Source: Clitopilus passeckerianus
Taxonomy: Eukaryota > Basidiomycota > Agaricomycetes > Agaricales > Entolomataceae
DNA: 64,000 nucleotides
Reading direction: 5' to 3'
NCBI GenBank assembly: GCA_944990035.1
Contig: CALYLX010000126.1
Span: forward strand, 2,294,001-2,358,000
In this document: one piece after another, positions 23,279 through 35,300 of the stretch
Numbering within the stretch: the first letter of the stretch is position 1
How the letters are laid out: the number at the start of each line of letters is the position of its first letter
Made by a program: the position numbers and the translations under genes
Notes under the pieces: generated by a model
Database searches by the model: none
What the model was told of the DNA's origin: nothing
The model's input: the letters and a program-made list of their open reading frames with translations, nothing else

Positions 23279-24473
23279 ATGGCATCTATGAGGGCATTGG
23301 GCAGCGTAGCATGGAGGAACGCTACGACAAGTAATGGGCGAAGGCGTAAGTGCACCCTTTGGGAGCTCGGTTCGCAGAGAGCTAACATTCATGACAGTTC
23401 TGCACCAGACTACTGCTCGGCGCGCCATTACGAACCTCCAAATGCCAGCAATGTCGCCTACCATGACAGAAGGCGGTATTTCAAGCTGGAAGAAGAAGGA
23501 GGGTGAAGCGTTCGCTGCTGGTGATGTCTTGCTGGAGATTGTAGGTTGGACGTGCTTATTTGTGACGACATTAGCTAAGTGCCTCATAGGAAACCGACAA
23601 GGCCACAATAGACGTGGAAGCTCAAGAGGATGGTGTTATGGGCAGAATTTTGGTATGTTCTGCTGACATTTTTACATCGAACAAGGAATTGAACCCGCGT
23701 CAAAGTTGGGTGACGGCGCCAAGGGTGTGCCAGTCGGAAAGGTTATTGCACTTCTTGCAGAAGAGGGCGACAACATTTCGAATCTAGAGGCTCCCGCCCC
23801 CAAGAAGGAGGAAGCCTCGTCGAGCTCTGCACCTTCTCCTGCTCCGGGCAAACCTACCTCTCCTGAACCTTCTGTCCCTACTCCTCCTCAAGCTCATGCG
23901 AACGCACACATATCCCATTCAAAGCCTTTGTTCCCCTCTGTGTATCGCCTCCTGTCTGAGCATAACATCACGAATCCTGACCAGATAAAAGGCACAGGCG
24001 TTCGGGGAATGCTGACCAAGGGCGATGTTCTGGCATATCTCGGCAAGGCTTCAGGCCCCTTGGGCACCTATGACCCTGGACCTGCTCTTCCCCAGGAGAT
24101 AATAAACGGTCAGAAGGCAGCACCGAAGAAGGAAGAAGTCAAAGTATGCACTTTTTTTCTTCCGAGACGTACTTTTATTCATTTTTCTGTACTACAGGCT
24201 CTGGATGGACCTTCTCTAAGACGACTCATCGTTTCGACCATGCTTCAGAAATCCGTGGCCGCCCGAACAGCAACAGGTACTGACTCTAATTTCAATTCTG
24301 AAAGCCAAGACTCTGAACCTCTTTGTCCAGTCTCGCGCCCTCCTGCCGATTTCGACTCCATCCTCGCTGACTATCTACCAGCCTCTGCTCCCGCCACTCC
24401 AAAACCTGCTTCTACGCCTTCAGCCTCGAAGAGCACGAAAGCCTCTTCGAACTTCCTTGATGGCTTATACTGA
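23279..24473 (+). CDS. PDX1: Pyruvate dehydrogenase complex E3-binding subunit (protein X)
   Basis: Pdx1 anchors dihydrolipoamide dehydrogenase (E3) to the E2 core of mitochondrial pyruvate dehydrogenase. Six exons: 23279-23345, 23398-23540, 23590-23652, 23706-24143, 24198-24276, 24331-24473 (310 residues). The N-terminus is a short basic leader ending in [23 protein letters not shown]. The lipoyl domain holds the [10 protein letters not shown] hairpin with the lipoylation Lys. A Pro/Ser/Ala linker follows, then the peripheral subunit-binding domain (about residues 155-195: [32 protein letters not shown]). The C-terminus ends [10 protein letters not shown], and no acyltransferase domain is present, as expected for Pdx1 rather than E2. 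Two introns (54 bases each) are open and divisible by three. A lipoyl-less paralogue faces it tail-to-tail. Confidence 0.92.
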
Positions 24474-24635
24474 GATTTCGACATGCAAGGATAGAGATAG
24501 ATTTATGTTGTTCTAGGCTATTGTTTTTTATATTTCAGTTAATTCCTGCTTAGACTCGGGATGGACCCATGAAGTTATTGCAACTCGCGACGTCGGATCT
24601 TGTATTAATGCAAAGCAATGCGCTAGGACTACAAA

Positions 24636-25808
24636 CTACAATATGCCGTCAAAATATGCCCTAGTATCACAGGTTTTCTGCTTCTGCGGTTCAGTGGTTG
24701 CAGCTGTTATAGCAAACCCTGTCAGAGAGTTGGCGAAGCAAGATAGGAAATCGAACTGACCTGACAGTGGAGTTCTGGTCAAATTAGAAACTATCATTCG
24801 GCGCAAGGCAGTCCCATCCATCTATTGACCACCATGAGTCCGTGCATAAGTGGAATTGACAGAAGCTTCACGTACCATATCCTTCTCACTAGTAGCAGAG
24901 ATGGGTGTGGCAGGTGTATCCAAAGCGGAAGCCGTGTGCGTACTTGACATACGTGCTGTCCCCGGGTACACAGTCCTCAGCGGAGAAGGCGCAGATACCG
25001 AAGGGGATGGCGGAACTATAGTCAAGTCTGCGGCCTTGTTCGCTGCCTGCCGTGTTGCCATCCCTCGGTAGTGAGCATGGGTGGATGAAGCCTCGTATAG
25101 ATGCGGAGAACGAAGCGTCGGCGACAAGAATGGTTGATTGAACGTCTGTCGGTGATTTGGAGAGGATATAGTCTGGCTTGGTGGCGAAGGTAGAGGGTTG
25201 AACGGGGGTGGAGTGGGAACCTCTGGTGTATTTGGGCCGGTCTGTACAGGCTGTACTTTGAGCTCGCTCACATTACGAGCAACCAGTGCAATGACTTGCT
25301 CAACAGGCACGTTGGTAGATCCGTCTGGTAAGAGAATCTTGCCCAGAATTCCGGCAGTCTCAGCCTTGACGTCGACCATAGCATTTGCAATGTCTGACTC
25401 AATCTGGAGCAGTAAATCTCCCGCTTGGAAGGCCTCTCCCTCTTTCTTCGCCCATCGAGTGATTGTTCCTTCTGTCATGAACGGAGACATGGAAGGCATC
25501 ATTATAGCCTGTCTTGCAAAGGATTGGTGAAGCCCTGTCAACGCAGAAAGGAATTTAGTCTCAGCCTTGTCCAACAAAGTATCCAGAGAACCATACATCT
25601 ATTGCGGAATCGTGGCGCCTGCGCACAGGATCGAGAGAAGGAGTTGAAAGCAAGGGTGGTCATGTTGGCCAGCAACTAGATAAGGGTATACTGACCGAGC
25701 AGTAGACGTTTTATAAAGGCTGCTTTGCCGTGTTGATACCATCTTTCGGCGAGTGCTGTGCCCGTTTACACTAACCCTGGACATGCTTGAGAACGAAGTT
25801 GGGATCAT
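24636..25808 (-). CDS. PDX1 paralogue lacking the lipoyl lysine
   Basis: Four exons (25808-25696, 25512-24876, 24821-24761, 24718-24636) encode 297 residues laid out like PDX1. It begins with a basic, Ser-rich leader (VNGHSTRRKMVSTRQSS), then QAIMMPSMSPFMTEGTITRW and KKEGEAFQAGDLLLQI. Where PDX1 has [10 protein letters not shown] this protein reads ESDIANAMVDVK, so the hairpin Lys for lipoylation is missing and two residues are added. The E3-binding region is degenerate (HYRGMATRQAANKAADL against [15 protein letters not shown]). Near the end, MDGTALRRMIVS matches [12 protein letters not shown], and it ends in FDGIL like FLDGLY. The last two introns match PDX1 in position and phase, so it arose by DNA duplication. 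One 42-base intron is unusually short. An alternative start in the first intron (ATG at 25598) also stays in frame. Confidence 0.75.
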
Positions 25809-26464
25809 GGCAAGCCTTGATTATGATATCTCCTACTGTGGCAACAAGCTGACACAACAGCAACAGTGGACACGGTCGTTTATTCGGCTTTGAAGAGCGC
25901 CCACCACTCGAGTTTGAAGCTTCCGTGAATAACGACGACACTCTGGAACTGACGGCCTGCTAGCAGTTTGTTAATGCTTTACCCCAAACGCCGACAAACG
26001 AAAACCTGGCCTCGAGGATGAAAATGGAACGTTTAAGACTATGGACCCCTCGCATTGGATAGTTGAGAGCCTCGCTGAGGGAAGCCTACCCCTTGGCACT
26101 TGTGACAAGCCATGCATGTGCTGTTCTTTACCGAAACCGTCGGGAGGATTCAGCTTTTCAAGCCATGTCGCCCAGAAACCAGCACCATTCAACGACCATA
26201 GCACCATACTTAAAGGCTTGAAAACCTTTGGGTCTTTTTGTGCTCGAGACAGTGGTAGAACCTGGAACTCAGGACAACAATTGAAATGACTTTCTCGTTC
26301 GGGGAATCGAACTTGGGCTTGCAAGATTTATTTGGTCCTTGTTTCTTTTTGGGAGATTATACCCTCCCTGGGACTTAGCTGTTCAAAAGCCCATGACGTT
26401 TGTCACGCCAGCGCTACCTTACCACCCACCACTACATGCGAAGCCTTGGAGCCAAAGCTGTAAC
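25809..26464. other. Intergenic region
   Basis: Promoter side of the PDX1 paralogue. It holds a B-box-like sequence near 26300 (minus-strand AGTTCGATTCC), but no tRNA folds around it. Open frames on both strands here overlap each other and look like chance. No gene is supported. Confidence 0.4.
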
Positions 26465-27954
26465 ATGTCCGACGTTTGCAATTTCGAGGATTCCCTAGTA
26501 GAGAACGACTCCGATTCAGAACCTGAACAGCAATTAGCGCGAATGCTGGCCCCAGCGTTGTGCAAGATACTCGATCGCCTGCTCGCCGAGTAGAAAACAT
26601 GGGAAGCGGAGGAGTTCACAGAGTTCCGCCGGCGGGCTTGCCGCGGGGTGTCAGTATTCGACAGCGTGTCTGGGCGATGGTGTTTCTGGCAATCGCCCGA
26701 GATCAACTATGGGTTTTATCATGTAGGCTCATTGAGCAAGTCTTTCTAATGGTGTGGCTAACATTTTTCTAATAGACCATAAGACAGAAAACTGTGACCG
26801 GAGGCGATCGAGATCCTGCTCGCCGGTTCAGGGTATAGGACCCTTGGGTATCTCGACTTCTGCTATGCAGTCGTTGAATACCTCGATGGATCGCCCTATG
26901 AAGAACTTGACAAGGCGGATGGGATATTTCCGTCTATCTTTGAGCGGTCACAGGAAGGGTACGCTGTCGAACCTACCTACTTCATGTTTCACTGAGCAAC
27001 GCCCAGTGATTCAGAATTTCTGGTCCAAAAATGGTTTTTAAGCCATCTCCCACCGCTGCTCAGTTTCGAGAGCGTCTTACACAGATGCTTTATGTCGGGC
27101 AACCCAAGGACGGGCAACTTCATCGAGATACCCAGCCCTCAGTCGCATCCTGCGACCACTCCCATGAATTCAATCAAGTTAGAGCAGACCAAAGCCATCC
27201 GCAAACCTTTTGAAGACCACGTTCCAGCAAACTTATATCCTCCGTCTACACCCGAAACCCCCCCTTCCAGGTACTACAAGCTCCTGCTTGGATAGGGCAC
27301 GAAACGGCGCGAATGCTCGCCCGTACGGGCGGGACAAATTGCCATAGACACATGGAGGTACTCATCTTGAGGCGAGCCCCAGACTGTACACTAGAACTAT
27401 TCAAAGTGCGTATAGCTAGAGCCTCGTTGCTACTCTAGTTGACCTAAACATTGTCTCGCACAGGAAGGAATCAAACACCTCTCCTCGAATGAGTTCCTAG
27501 GGCATTATTTAGATGCTACTGGCTGTTTCACTGGCTACATCTATGCGGCTGAAGCTGGTCGTCACTATGCGCTCCAAACCGCGCTCAGCTATGAACTACT
27601 CCTTGAGAATTTCCAGGTTTTTGAAGATTGGCTAGAACAAGCTGCAGGCCGAACGGTTGACCTCTTTCTAGAAGAGTACTATGCATTTAGGTGCTCTACT
27701 TGTCTTTTCCTCCTTACAGTGTTGAAACTAACGGCAATTCCTTTGTACATGTCAACAGTGAACGACAAAGTAGCGTCGGCACTGGCCCAGTTCGTACACC
27801 CCGGATTGGGAAACCTTCTGCTCTTGGACCTGCTAATACAATGCCACTCCGGCTGGCTTCGCAACCGACCCTACCACAACGAAATTCATTTTTGCGGAAG
27901 AGCGGGCTCACGTCCCTCGTCAAGCAGTTGTACGGTGATGACGCGGGCCCTTAG
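26465..27954 (+). CDS. Unclassified gene, exon structure uncertain
   Basis: I do not recognise the family. The 3' part is convincing: exons 27348-27405, 27464-27690 and 27720-27954 join in frame as MEVLILRRAPDCTLELFK, EGIKHLSSNEFLGHYLDATG, LLENFQVFEDWLEQAAG, then a basic Ser-rich tail ending KQLYGDDAGP. The exon start at 27348 joins in phase to the frame ending at 27278. Upstream, a protein-like stretch (YRTLGYLDFCYAVVEYLDGS, 26804-26958) and a candidate start (MSDVCNFEDSLVENDSDSEP at 26465) are seen. These can only be connected by introns that skip TAG at 26591 and TGA near 26995, and the splice choices there are ambiguous. It is either a multi-intron gene or a gene in early decay. Confidence 0.4.
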
Positions 27955-30400
27955 TTCTATACCCTCATTATGTTCAAGTTCCTTGTCAATATCTCGGGTC
28001 GATTGTGGAAGCAGGGTTGTGAGTTCCATGAGCTTTGAATTTGAATATGGATACTAGTATACTCTCTACCCCCTCGCTTCTAAGTTCCCGATTCCATTGT
28101 TTATAAGTGCCTTCGTCGGATTTGATTATTTTGCCACCCATAATACATGCAATATACTTAGACAAACTGGCATTCGTCCGTTTATTCTACGATGGTATTC
28201 TATGTTCCTTTTGACCGACGATATGGCCAACTCGATTGAAACCCCCAGGAACAAGTGTAACCGCCAGATTCCTATGACTCCTTCCCTGAGGCTCAGTCGT
28301 GATGCATCGATTTTGCAGTGAAATTTCAAGGCGTGTCACAACATCCCAACGACACACTGCAAGTAATGCTGCATTCCTTTCGGTCTCTGAGAGTCATTCT
28401 TGATTAGAGCTGCTGAATCTCGGTCACACCGGGGTCTTACCCGAAGACAGTCATACCCAGGCCCTTTATATAGGGTGCATCATGAGTACCTCATGGCCAC
28501 GACCGACTCAGAATGAGCGCAGTGCAAGTCAAGGGAATCTCCAACCATTAGTATTCTTTATCTCAAATTTATTGAAGGGATAGTGTCTCTTCATTCTTGG
28601 CAGGGCTCCATGGATCAGGCTGACCTGTTTGGGCGAGGGAGGAATCGTGCCAAGATTCGTACGTTCCGCTTCAACTGAGCTTGAGACTTGTCATCCTTCT
28701 TTTGAAATATATAGCTAAGCGGTCGTAGAAAATGATCAGTCAACCCAGCAGTCGGAGGATGCGCCACTCGATTTGAACTGCGGCGAAGATGCTGATTTGG
28801 GGGGTCAGCATCTGGCCACAATCGCGCGCCAGGTGACTCTCTCAGAAAAAAACTTTCAAGAGCCTTAACCTTCGATATATTGAATAGTCCTATGGGGAAG
28901 CAAGAAATTATCTTGCCACATGCGAGCACTTCTGGGTGAAATCTCTTTGCCAGGGTTAAATAGTACAATTTTGTCATCTCTGGTTAACCTTTAAGCATTC
29001 TTTTGTACGATTCGCACCATGGTTTGCCTAGTATCGAACATTGGCATGGATAAATGCACGACGTGGATTAGATACCTTACGAATTTAATTTCAGCGTTGA
29101 TGAAGGCTGGTTTTAGGCTGAGGGATCAGTGAATACTGATTAATCGATTACCGCTAGATCTATATCTCGTAAATGCAAAGACACAGGTCCTATTTGTGCC
29201 ACTGGCCATTATGGCCTTACGCCGCCCCATTCGCGATAACGCCCCTCGAAGAGCTGCGCATTAACGGAGTAGGAATTCAACTTGGCCTACCCAATCATAT
29301 ACCGGGTTAGCGTTTAATTGTCCCTAGAAGGGCGTAGAGGGGGTATCCTTGAGCCCACTGATCGAGAAATATGGAGGTACGAGGCCATACACCAGCCGTT
29401 CCACCCCCAACGTGTGGAAGGCGGTGCACTTCATACACCTCTCGTTACTCTGGTTGTCACAAGACAAAGGATAAAACCCCTCGGGTGGCCGCCTGCTGGC
29501 CGACGAAGCACTGAACATTGGCGAAGAGTCTGTCCGCGGCAGATGGTCTTTGCCAAGGCGCTGCCGAAGCGTCTAAGAACATCCATTTTGGCATATGATA
29601 GTCGCCTGACCACCCCCAAATCCTCATTGAGGGAATTCTTCCAAAATAGAAATCATCTCCATCTACCCCATCTAATGCTGACGCTACCTGAGTGTCCAAG
29701 GTCCTACCTACTCCTCAAAACAGGCAATTTTACCCTTTCTTGGCTCGCTACCTTCCAGCCGACAGTGCTCAAAGGCCCATCACTGTGTTAACATCAGGTG
29801 CAATGACTATGGGGCGTGCGGGAATTGCGCTCCCTGTCAATTCCCTATCGTGACATTCACATTCGATCAATGACAGTAGCTCATAATTGAGGACTTTCAG
29901 GCACGTACCTTGTTTATATTCATCCCACGATGGATTATTCGAGAAAACAACGGGCTTCGAGACTCTGAACCCCCGCATCCATTGGGCCCATGAACATATG
30001 AAGCTCGACATCAAACTTCTTTGTCGGCACCGGTGATAAAGCTGCCTGGAAAACCGAATGCGCAGGACCGACTTGGACAACCCAAGATAGTATGTGATAT
30101 TGGTTTGGGAAGAAGATAAACGCGCTAGGCTGTGAATGGATTGCCAAGAAGCCAAGCATTGAGCTGAGGGTACAACTTGCCAATATCACAGGAAAATGTC
30201 AAATCCAGACATCATGTGAGTGATCCAAAGAGAAACTTAGAGCACTGAGTACACGCATAAAGCAGTAAGCCAGGGCATCCGAAGCTGTGGAAATTCAAAA
30301 TGGCGTATATTGCGGCACTTGCCAGGTTCTCTACAAATACATAAGCCCGCGGACGGATTGATGTTACTCGAAAATCTTCATATGTGTATGTTCCTGTAGT
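27955..30400. other. Gene-poor region of 2.4 kb
   Basis: No gene is supported. Several frames of 80-157 codons overlap on opposite strands. The most protein-like are minus-strand pieces near 29460-29700 (WGWSGDYHMPKWMFLDASAA) and 29935-30189, which may be remnants of one gene, but I could not join them. No terminal repeats or transposase motifs were recognised. Confidence 0.4.
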
Positions 30401-32198
30401 CTAACGAAGAGTAACCAATTCTGTGGAGACGTCAGGATGCCGTCTTTGCAGTATTCTAAACCAGGGACTCACCCTCAGCAGAGGTAGGATGAATAGCGAC
30501 GGTGTCATCCAAATCCTGTTTACGAGCTGAAATGGGGTTTAGAACCATGTGCAAAAACCAAAATGCCGGGTGCATACCGCCCATCTTGACCGCCACACCG
30601 AAGCCTTGCATAACCTCATCACTGCCTTGACCGATAATATGAATACCAACAACTCGCTCTTCCGGTCCGACACAAATGAGTTTATAAACTGTGGGTTCCT
30701 TGTGTTCTTCATCGATCATCGAGAAGTACAAGGCACGGAAGCTCGATTTGTCTGCACCAAGGCCGGTCAGTGGTAATGAAGAGGTAGACACTCCGAAACG
30801 CACAGATTTTCACATCATCTCCGTACTTTTCGCGCGCTTGCTTCTCAGTAAGGCCAACGGTGCCAATTGTGGGGTGGCTAAGAGCAAGTATGAGCTTTCA
30901 AAAACAGCCGTTCAATCCGATTCGGACATTACTCACGAGAAAACGACAGTGGGGATGTTATCGTAATTGAGCTTGTCATTCTTGAACTTCTCTGGACCAA
31001 ACAGGCGGTTTGAGAGGCGACGGCCAGCGGCAATGGCGACCGGGGTCAGGAGAGCCTTGCCCTGGACATCACCAATGGCATATATGCCTGGGACGGAGGA
31101 ATTCTGGTACTCGTCCACGACGATGTCACCCTTGTGGTCAAGCTTGACGCCGACTTTCTCGAGACCCATGTCCTTGGTGCATGGAGCACGACCGATGGCC
31201 CAAAGAAGGCAATCAGCCTCGATCTTCTCGCCTTTGTTGGTGTAAATTGTCAAAGTTGAGCCTTTCTCCCCCTCGACCTTGGTAACTTGACTCTGCTTAT
31301 GGAACTTGATACCAGTGTGCTCCATCCAGGGCGTCAAGGTATCCTGGAGGGTCTGGTCGAACGTGCGCAAGATCGTATCGCCTCGAATGACCATGTTGAC
31401 TTCAGAACCTAGGGAGTTGAAGACGCCGGCAAGCTCGACAGCAATATAACCAGCACCGACGACGACAACGCGTTTTGGCTGTTCTTCGAGTTGGAAAAAA
31501 CCGTCAGAGGAGATACCAAGGGAGGCTCCTGGGATCTCGTCGTCCGAAGGGATCAATGGGTGGCCGCCAGTAGTGATGGTGATATGGTCGGTCTTCAAGA
31601 CATATTTCTGGCCATCAGGACGCGTTACTTCGACTTCGTTCTTCGAGAGGAGACGTCCATAGCCGTGATGGAATTCAACACCTTCCCTATCGAAGTTGTT
31701 GGCATAGATGCCGTTCAATCTGCGAATATATGCGTCGCGTTGAGGCTTGAAAGTGGCCCAGTCAAACTTGGGTTTCTCAATACCAGTAATCTTGTAGCCG
31801 GCAGCGTGGGCACCAATCTTGTCCACAAGGTCTGCAGCATGCCACATAATCTAGCTGCGCGTCAACATGTATTCGTACTTTTATATTTGGGATGAAACCT
31901 ACCTTTTTCGGGACGCATCCTGCACGCATAAAACTGAATCAGGCAACGCAGATCATCCAGAAAGCACCTCACGCACCAACATTGACACAGGTGCCACCAA
32001 GGTAGGGATCGACCTCGACGACAGCTACCTTCTTTCCATAGGATGCTGCACGACGCTGACGAGACGAATAAGTGGACCGATATCCAGGCCCAGAAGTTTC
32101 CACTTGTCACTTACAGAAGATCCAGAGCCACCGCTTCCCCCTCCAATACAAACATAGTCGTACTTGTCGGTGGTTGGCTTATCGAAGATAGGTGGCAT
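30401..32198 (-). CDS. GLR1: Glutathione reductase
   Basis: FAD enzyme that reduces glutathione disulfide with NADPH. Eight exons: 32198-32115, 32055-31977, 31919-31903 (17 bases), 31850-30937, 30877-30804, 30751-30578, 30526-30473, 30420-30401, giving 471 residues, the normal length. An FAD-binding [19 protein letters not shown] segment comes first, then the redox pair in [13 protein letters not shown] (CxxxxC). [16 protein letters not shown] binds NADPH, with a second dinucleotide-site GD at [16 protein letters not shown]. The dimerisation domain includes [11 protein letters not shown] and the active-site HPTSAEELVTLR C-terminus (His as proton acceptor). The ATG at 32198 gives a cytosolic form; an in-frame, leader-like extension lies upstream. 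All exon joins keep the frame. The last exon encodes only six residues. Confidence 0.96.
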
Positions 32199-32354
32199 GT
32201 TGGTCGAGGGAGATGTGGAAAGGTATCTAGATATCTGATGAGGTGATATGAGCCCATGTGTCAGCAAACCGTGCTCTTACTCACTACCAGTGTAAGTCTA
32301 AAACACGCTCACCTGAAATAGTCGCTGTGTCGCCCGCTGCCTTGGACTCGACAG
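32199..32354 (-). other. Possible non-AUG mitochondrial leader of GLR1
   Basis: Upstream of the GLR1 ATG the frame stays open for 12 codons to an acceptor after 32234. It joins, through a 78-base leader intron (32235-32312, GTGAGC donor), another open stretch. Together they encode LSSPRQRATQRLFQ plus ISRYLSTSPSTN, basic, rich in Ser/Thr and without acidic residues, like a matrix leader. No ATG is found, but a CTG at 32354-32352 with A at -3 could start it. Yeast GLR1 makes a mitochondrial form from an upstream in-frame start, so this is plausible but unproven. Confidence 0.4.
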
Positions 32355-35300
32355 TCTCAAATATGTGAATGAAGTAAAGAACGCCAGAATGAATGATTGT
32401 GGGCTTAACGGGGCCCTTTTAACCCGGCAAACGCGCAATTATTGGTGGGGCTCGTTCCAGTGTACGGTCACAGCGCTGAACAGTCAGCGCGTCTATTAGC
32501 TGACAGAGGTTGCCACGTGCCCGCATCTAATCTTATCGAAGCACGCAATTTTGCCCTCATCACATCTTTGTCCCTTTCCTCCTCATCGTTCCTTCATTAT
32601 CCAGTTACACTGGGTTCCTGGGGTAGTGATATAGGGACTTACCCTTCGTAACTCAAATTTTCCGCTGAAGAGTGGACCGCAGATGAGACCTTCATAGCTT
32701 CCTTTGCAACATTTCTTCAAACTCAAGAGATTTGGGCACTCCCACATTAGCCGAGCAACCCTTGTTACTTGTGGCATGAACCATCCAACGACTTGCTCGT
32801 GACGGCCAGTATATCACAGATAACTGCGACAACACCCATTTCAATCAAGGGTGCTAGCCAAGGACCGGGCCGACCTGCTGAAGAGGTTCTCAAGAGCTGT
32901 CGAAGCGTGGGTCTGGCATCTGTGCTGTCCTTATGCCGCGAACTCTCCTCCTAACCTTCCATCAGACTGTAGCTCCTAGGAACCTAAAAGCTACCTTGAT
33001 CATTTATTCTTTCTTGTTGACGTGGATCTACGTGTACTCGTTCCTTGTTTCTGGATGGCTCGGCAACACGAACATTGATCTGGGGTCCTACTGCCAATGT
33101 TCAAATGCACGGTGCCGTGAAATGCCTATTTCTTCTCGATCAGGCTGGACTCGATGAATCTCCTCAAAATATCCGTCCAATCAGAGAAGTTTGATTCTGG
33201 TGTCCATCTCATTGTCGAAAGTCTACGGCACCTGCCGCCATCATTACGAGCCACCTGGTCGCGTGACAGCAACAGACCATTCATTAAGGTAGATTGTGGA
33301 TCAGCTTTCTCAACTACAGGCAGCCAACACTGACATTGTCACGCCGGCGGGAAGGAAAGAAGCATCCATTCCATTAATAACGATCGGGTTCCCATGTGCC
33401 AAGTCGGTGGCTGTTTTCTCTTTCCTCCGATAAATAGCCTGGAGTCACTGGAAAGGTTTAGCTTTTTTTTCAATCGCAGAACATACAAGGCGCAGTGAAG
33501 GAGTTCGACATCATTTATACCAGAAAACTTCACGGAGGTTTTCCACTATCTTGAAAGGATGCCGCGAGGCTCGAGAAGGACATCAGAGAACCCACGCTTC
33601 CGCGGGTGCATGGACATGTAGTGGACTTGGGTTCATAGGGGCCATCGTTTCTTCATCTGTCGTACTATTACAGTCTGAAATGCGAGTCCTATTCGACTGC
33701 GCGGCAGTCTCGGGCTGCAATACATATAACCCTGGTATGCGACGCATTTCACAGGCTTAGCAGGTCCGAACTCCCCTACATCACAGTATCCTGGTTTCCT
33801 ACGATCAAGATGGCCTCCAGCGCATATAAATAGGTGATCGCCAGCGTACACGAGTGTGCCGGCGGGGGCGAGCCGTTGGCACCCGTCAGTCTTATCCTGG
33901 GTTTCTCTGCTCCTGTACTGGAGATATGCTCAACAGGCGTTAGGCTGACCGGCGGTAGGTTAAGGGACAAGTGAAGTACGTATACGATACGAGGTAGCGA
34001 ACTCTGCTGCCGCCAAGGCCTGAGTAAAACGCTGATCATGTCCGTCATCATTACACAATTTACACAATGGTGGTGGTACTAAACCTAACCGTGGTACTGA
34101 GTATTCGAAGTAAATTCATTTGGATCGATGGTGGCATGCCGCTCGAGATATCCATGATTTCTCATAGTGACCCATATTTGGCGGTGAGAACCAAACCCTC
34201 AGTGCCGTTTAGTCCGGATATGGGTCCATACCCCTGATAGCTGAAAGTCTCCCATGTAGCTGTAGGGCATGCTATACAAACGTAGGCGCACATGGGGCGA
34301 TCGACTTTCTTTATTGTGAGGTGGCTGGGGGTCTGAGGGCTATTGCGACATCTATCGAAGCAACGCAACACGGGAATCTGCGTCCTGCCAGAGAAGTCTT
34401 CAGACAAACGACTGTTTTTAGCTACAATCATTCCTGCTTCTTCCTGCTCAATAGCCGAGGACATGGAGTAGCGCCTGGGGCATAACCCAGTCTAGAAAAT
34501 GACTGTTCAGGCTGAAGGTGATCGAGGACACCCCTGAGACCGAGTCTACCGCCGGCGTAGATGTATTGGGATTCTCAAAGTTCCGAGTTAGTTGCTTGGT
34601 GCCAGATCTAATCGGCAAGTTTCCATCTGAAGCCTGAGCTAGATAGCACATAGTACTCGTAAGGTAGAGCAAGAGATATCGGAGCATGCTGAGTCAAGGT
34701 CTGAAGGTGCGATGGGGAATAGAGAAACCTCGGATTCTTCGAGGTGCTTCTTGATCATGGCCGAGCGTCCATTCGGTCTCCATATACGTGTCATAGAAGC
34801 AGTCGTAGGGCATGTGTTCCGGCAATGGATGTCACATAAGTCACCCTCATGCGGAGATAGCCTTGATAAGCCGAAGTTTGGTTCCCAGTCATCAGATACG
34901 CCACACCAATGTGAACTCTTGGGCACTGTGAAGATACTGTACCTCTTCGCCATGCCACGACAAAAATAAAGAAATACAAATACTGTTCGGCCATCCACAT
35001 AGGCATCCACCTACCATATACAGTCAGCAGCAAATGACCATGAGGCGTGGATGAAGGTTCAAGACCTTATGGTGTCAAGTATGTTGCTATATGACGCAAA
35101 GTATTGCAACAGGCCTAGGATTTCGAGCCAAAAGAATGTGCGATCCGGGGTGTGGTGTGTCGGATTTTACAATCAGGATTGGCACAAAGAAAGTGACAAC
35201 TTACCCTTAAATTCAGCGTTAAAAGAAGGCAATTGAGTATTCGTGTTGGACTTCAGTAAAATCTCGGTGTAATGTGCGTCAGGAGATATAATCTGGAGCC

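Noticed and set aside
26290..26365. B-box-like AGTTCGATTCC on the minus strand, suggesting a tRNA gene
   Set aside because: The bases flanking the loop cannot pair as a T-stem, and no acceptor stem or A-box is found at the right distance.
29318..29791. 157-codon plus-strand open frame
   Set aside because: It starts without a good ATG context, overlaps equally open minus-strand frames and has no domain or composition typical of protein.
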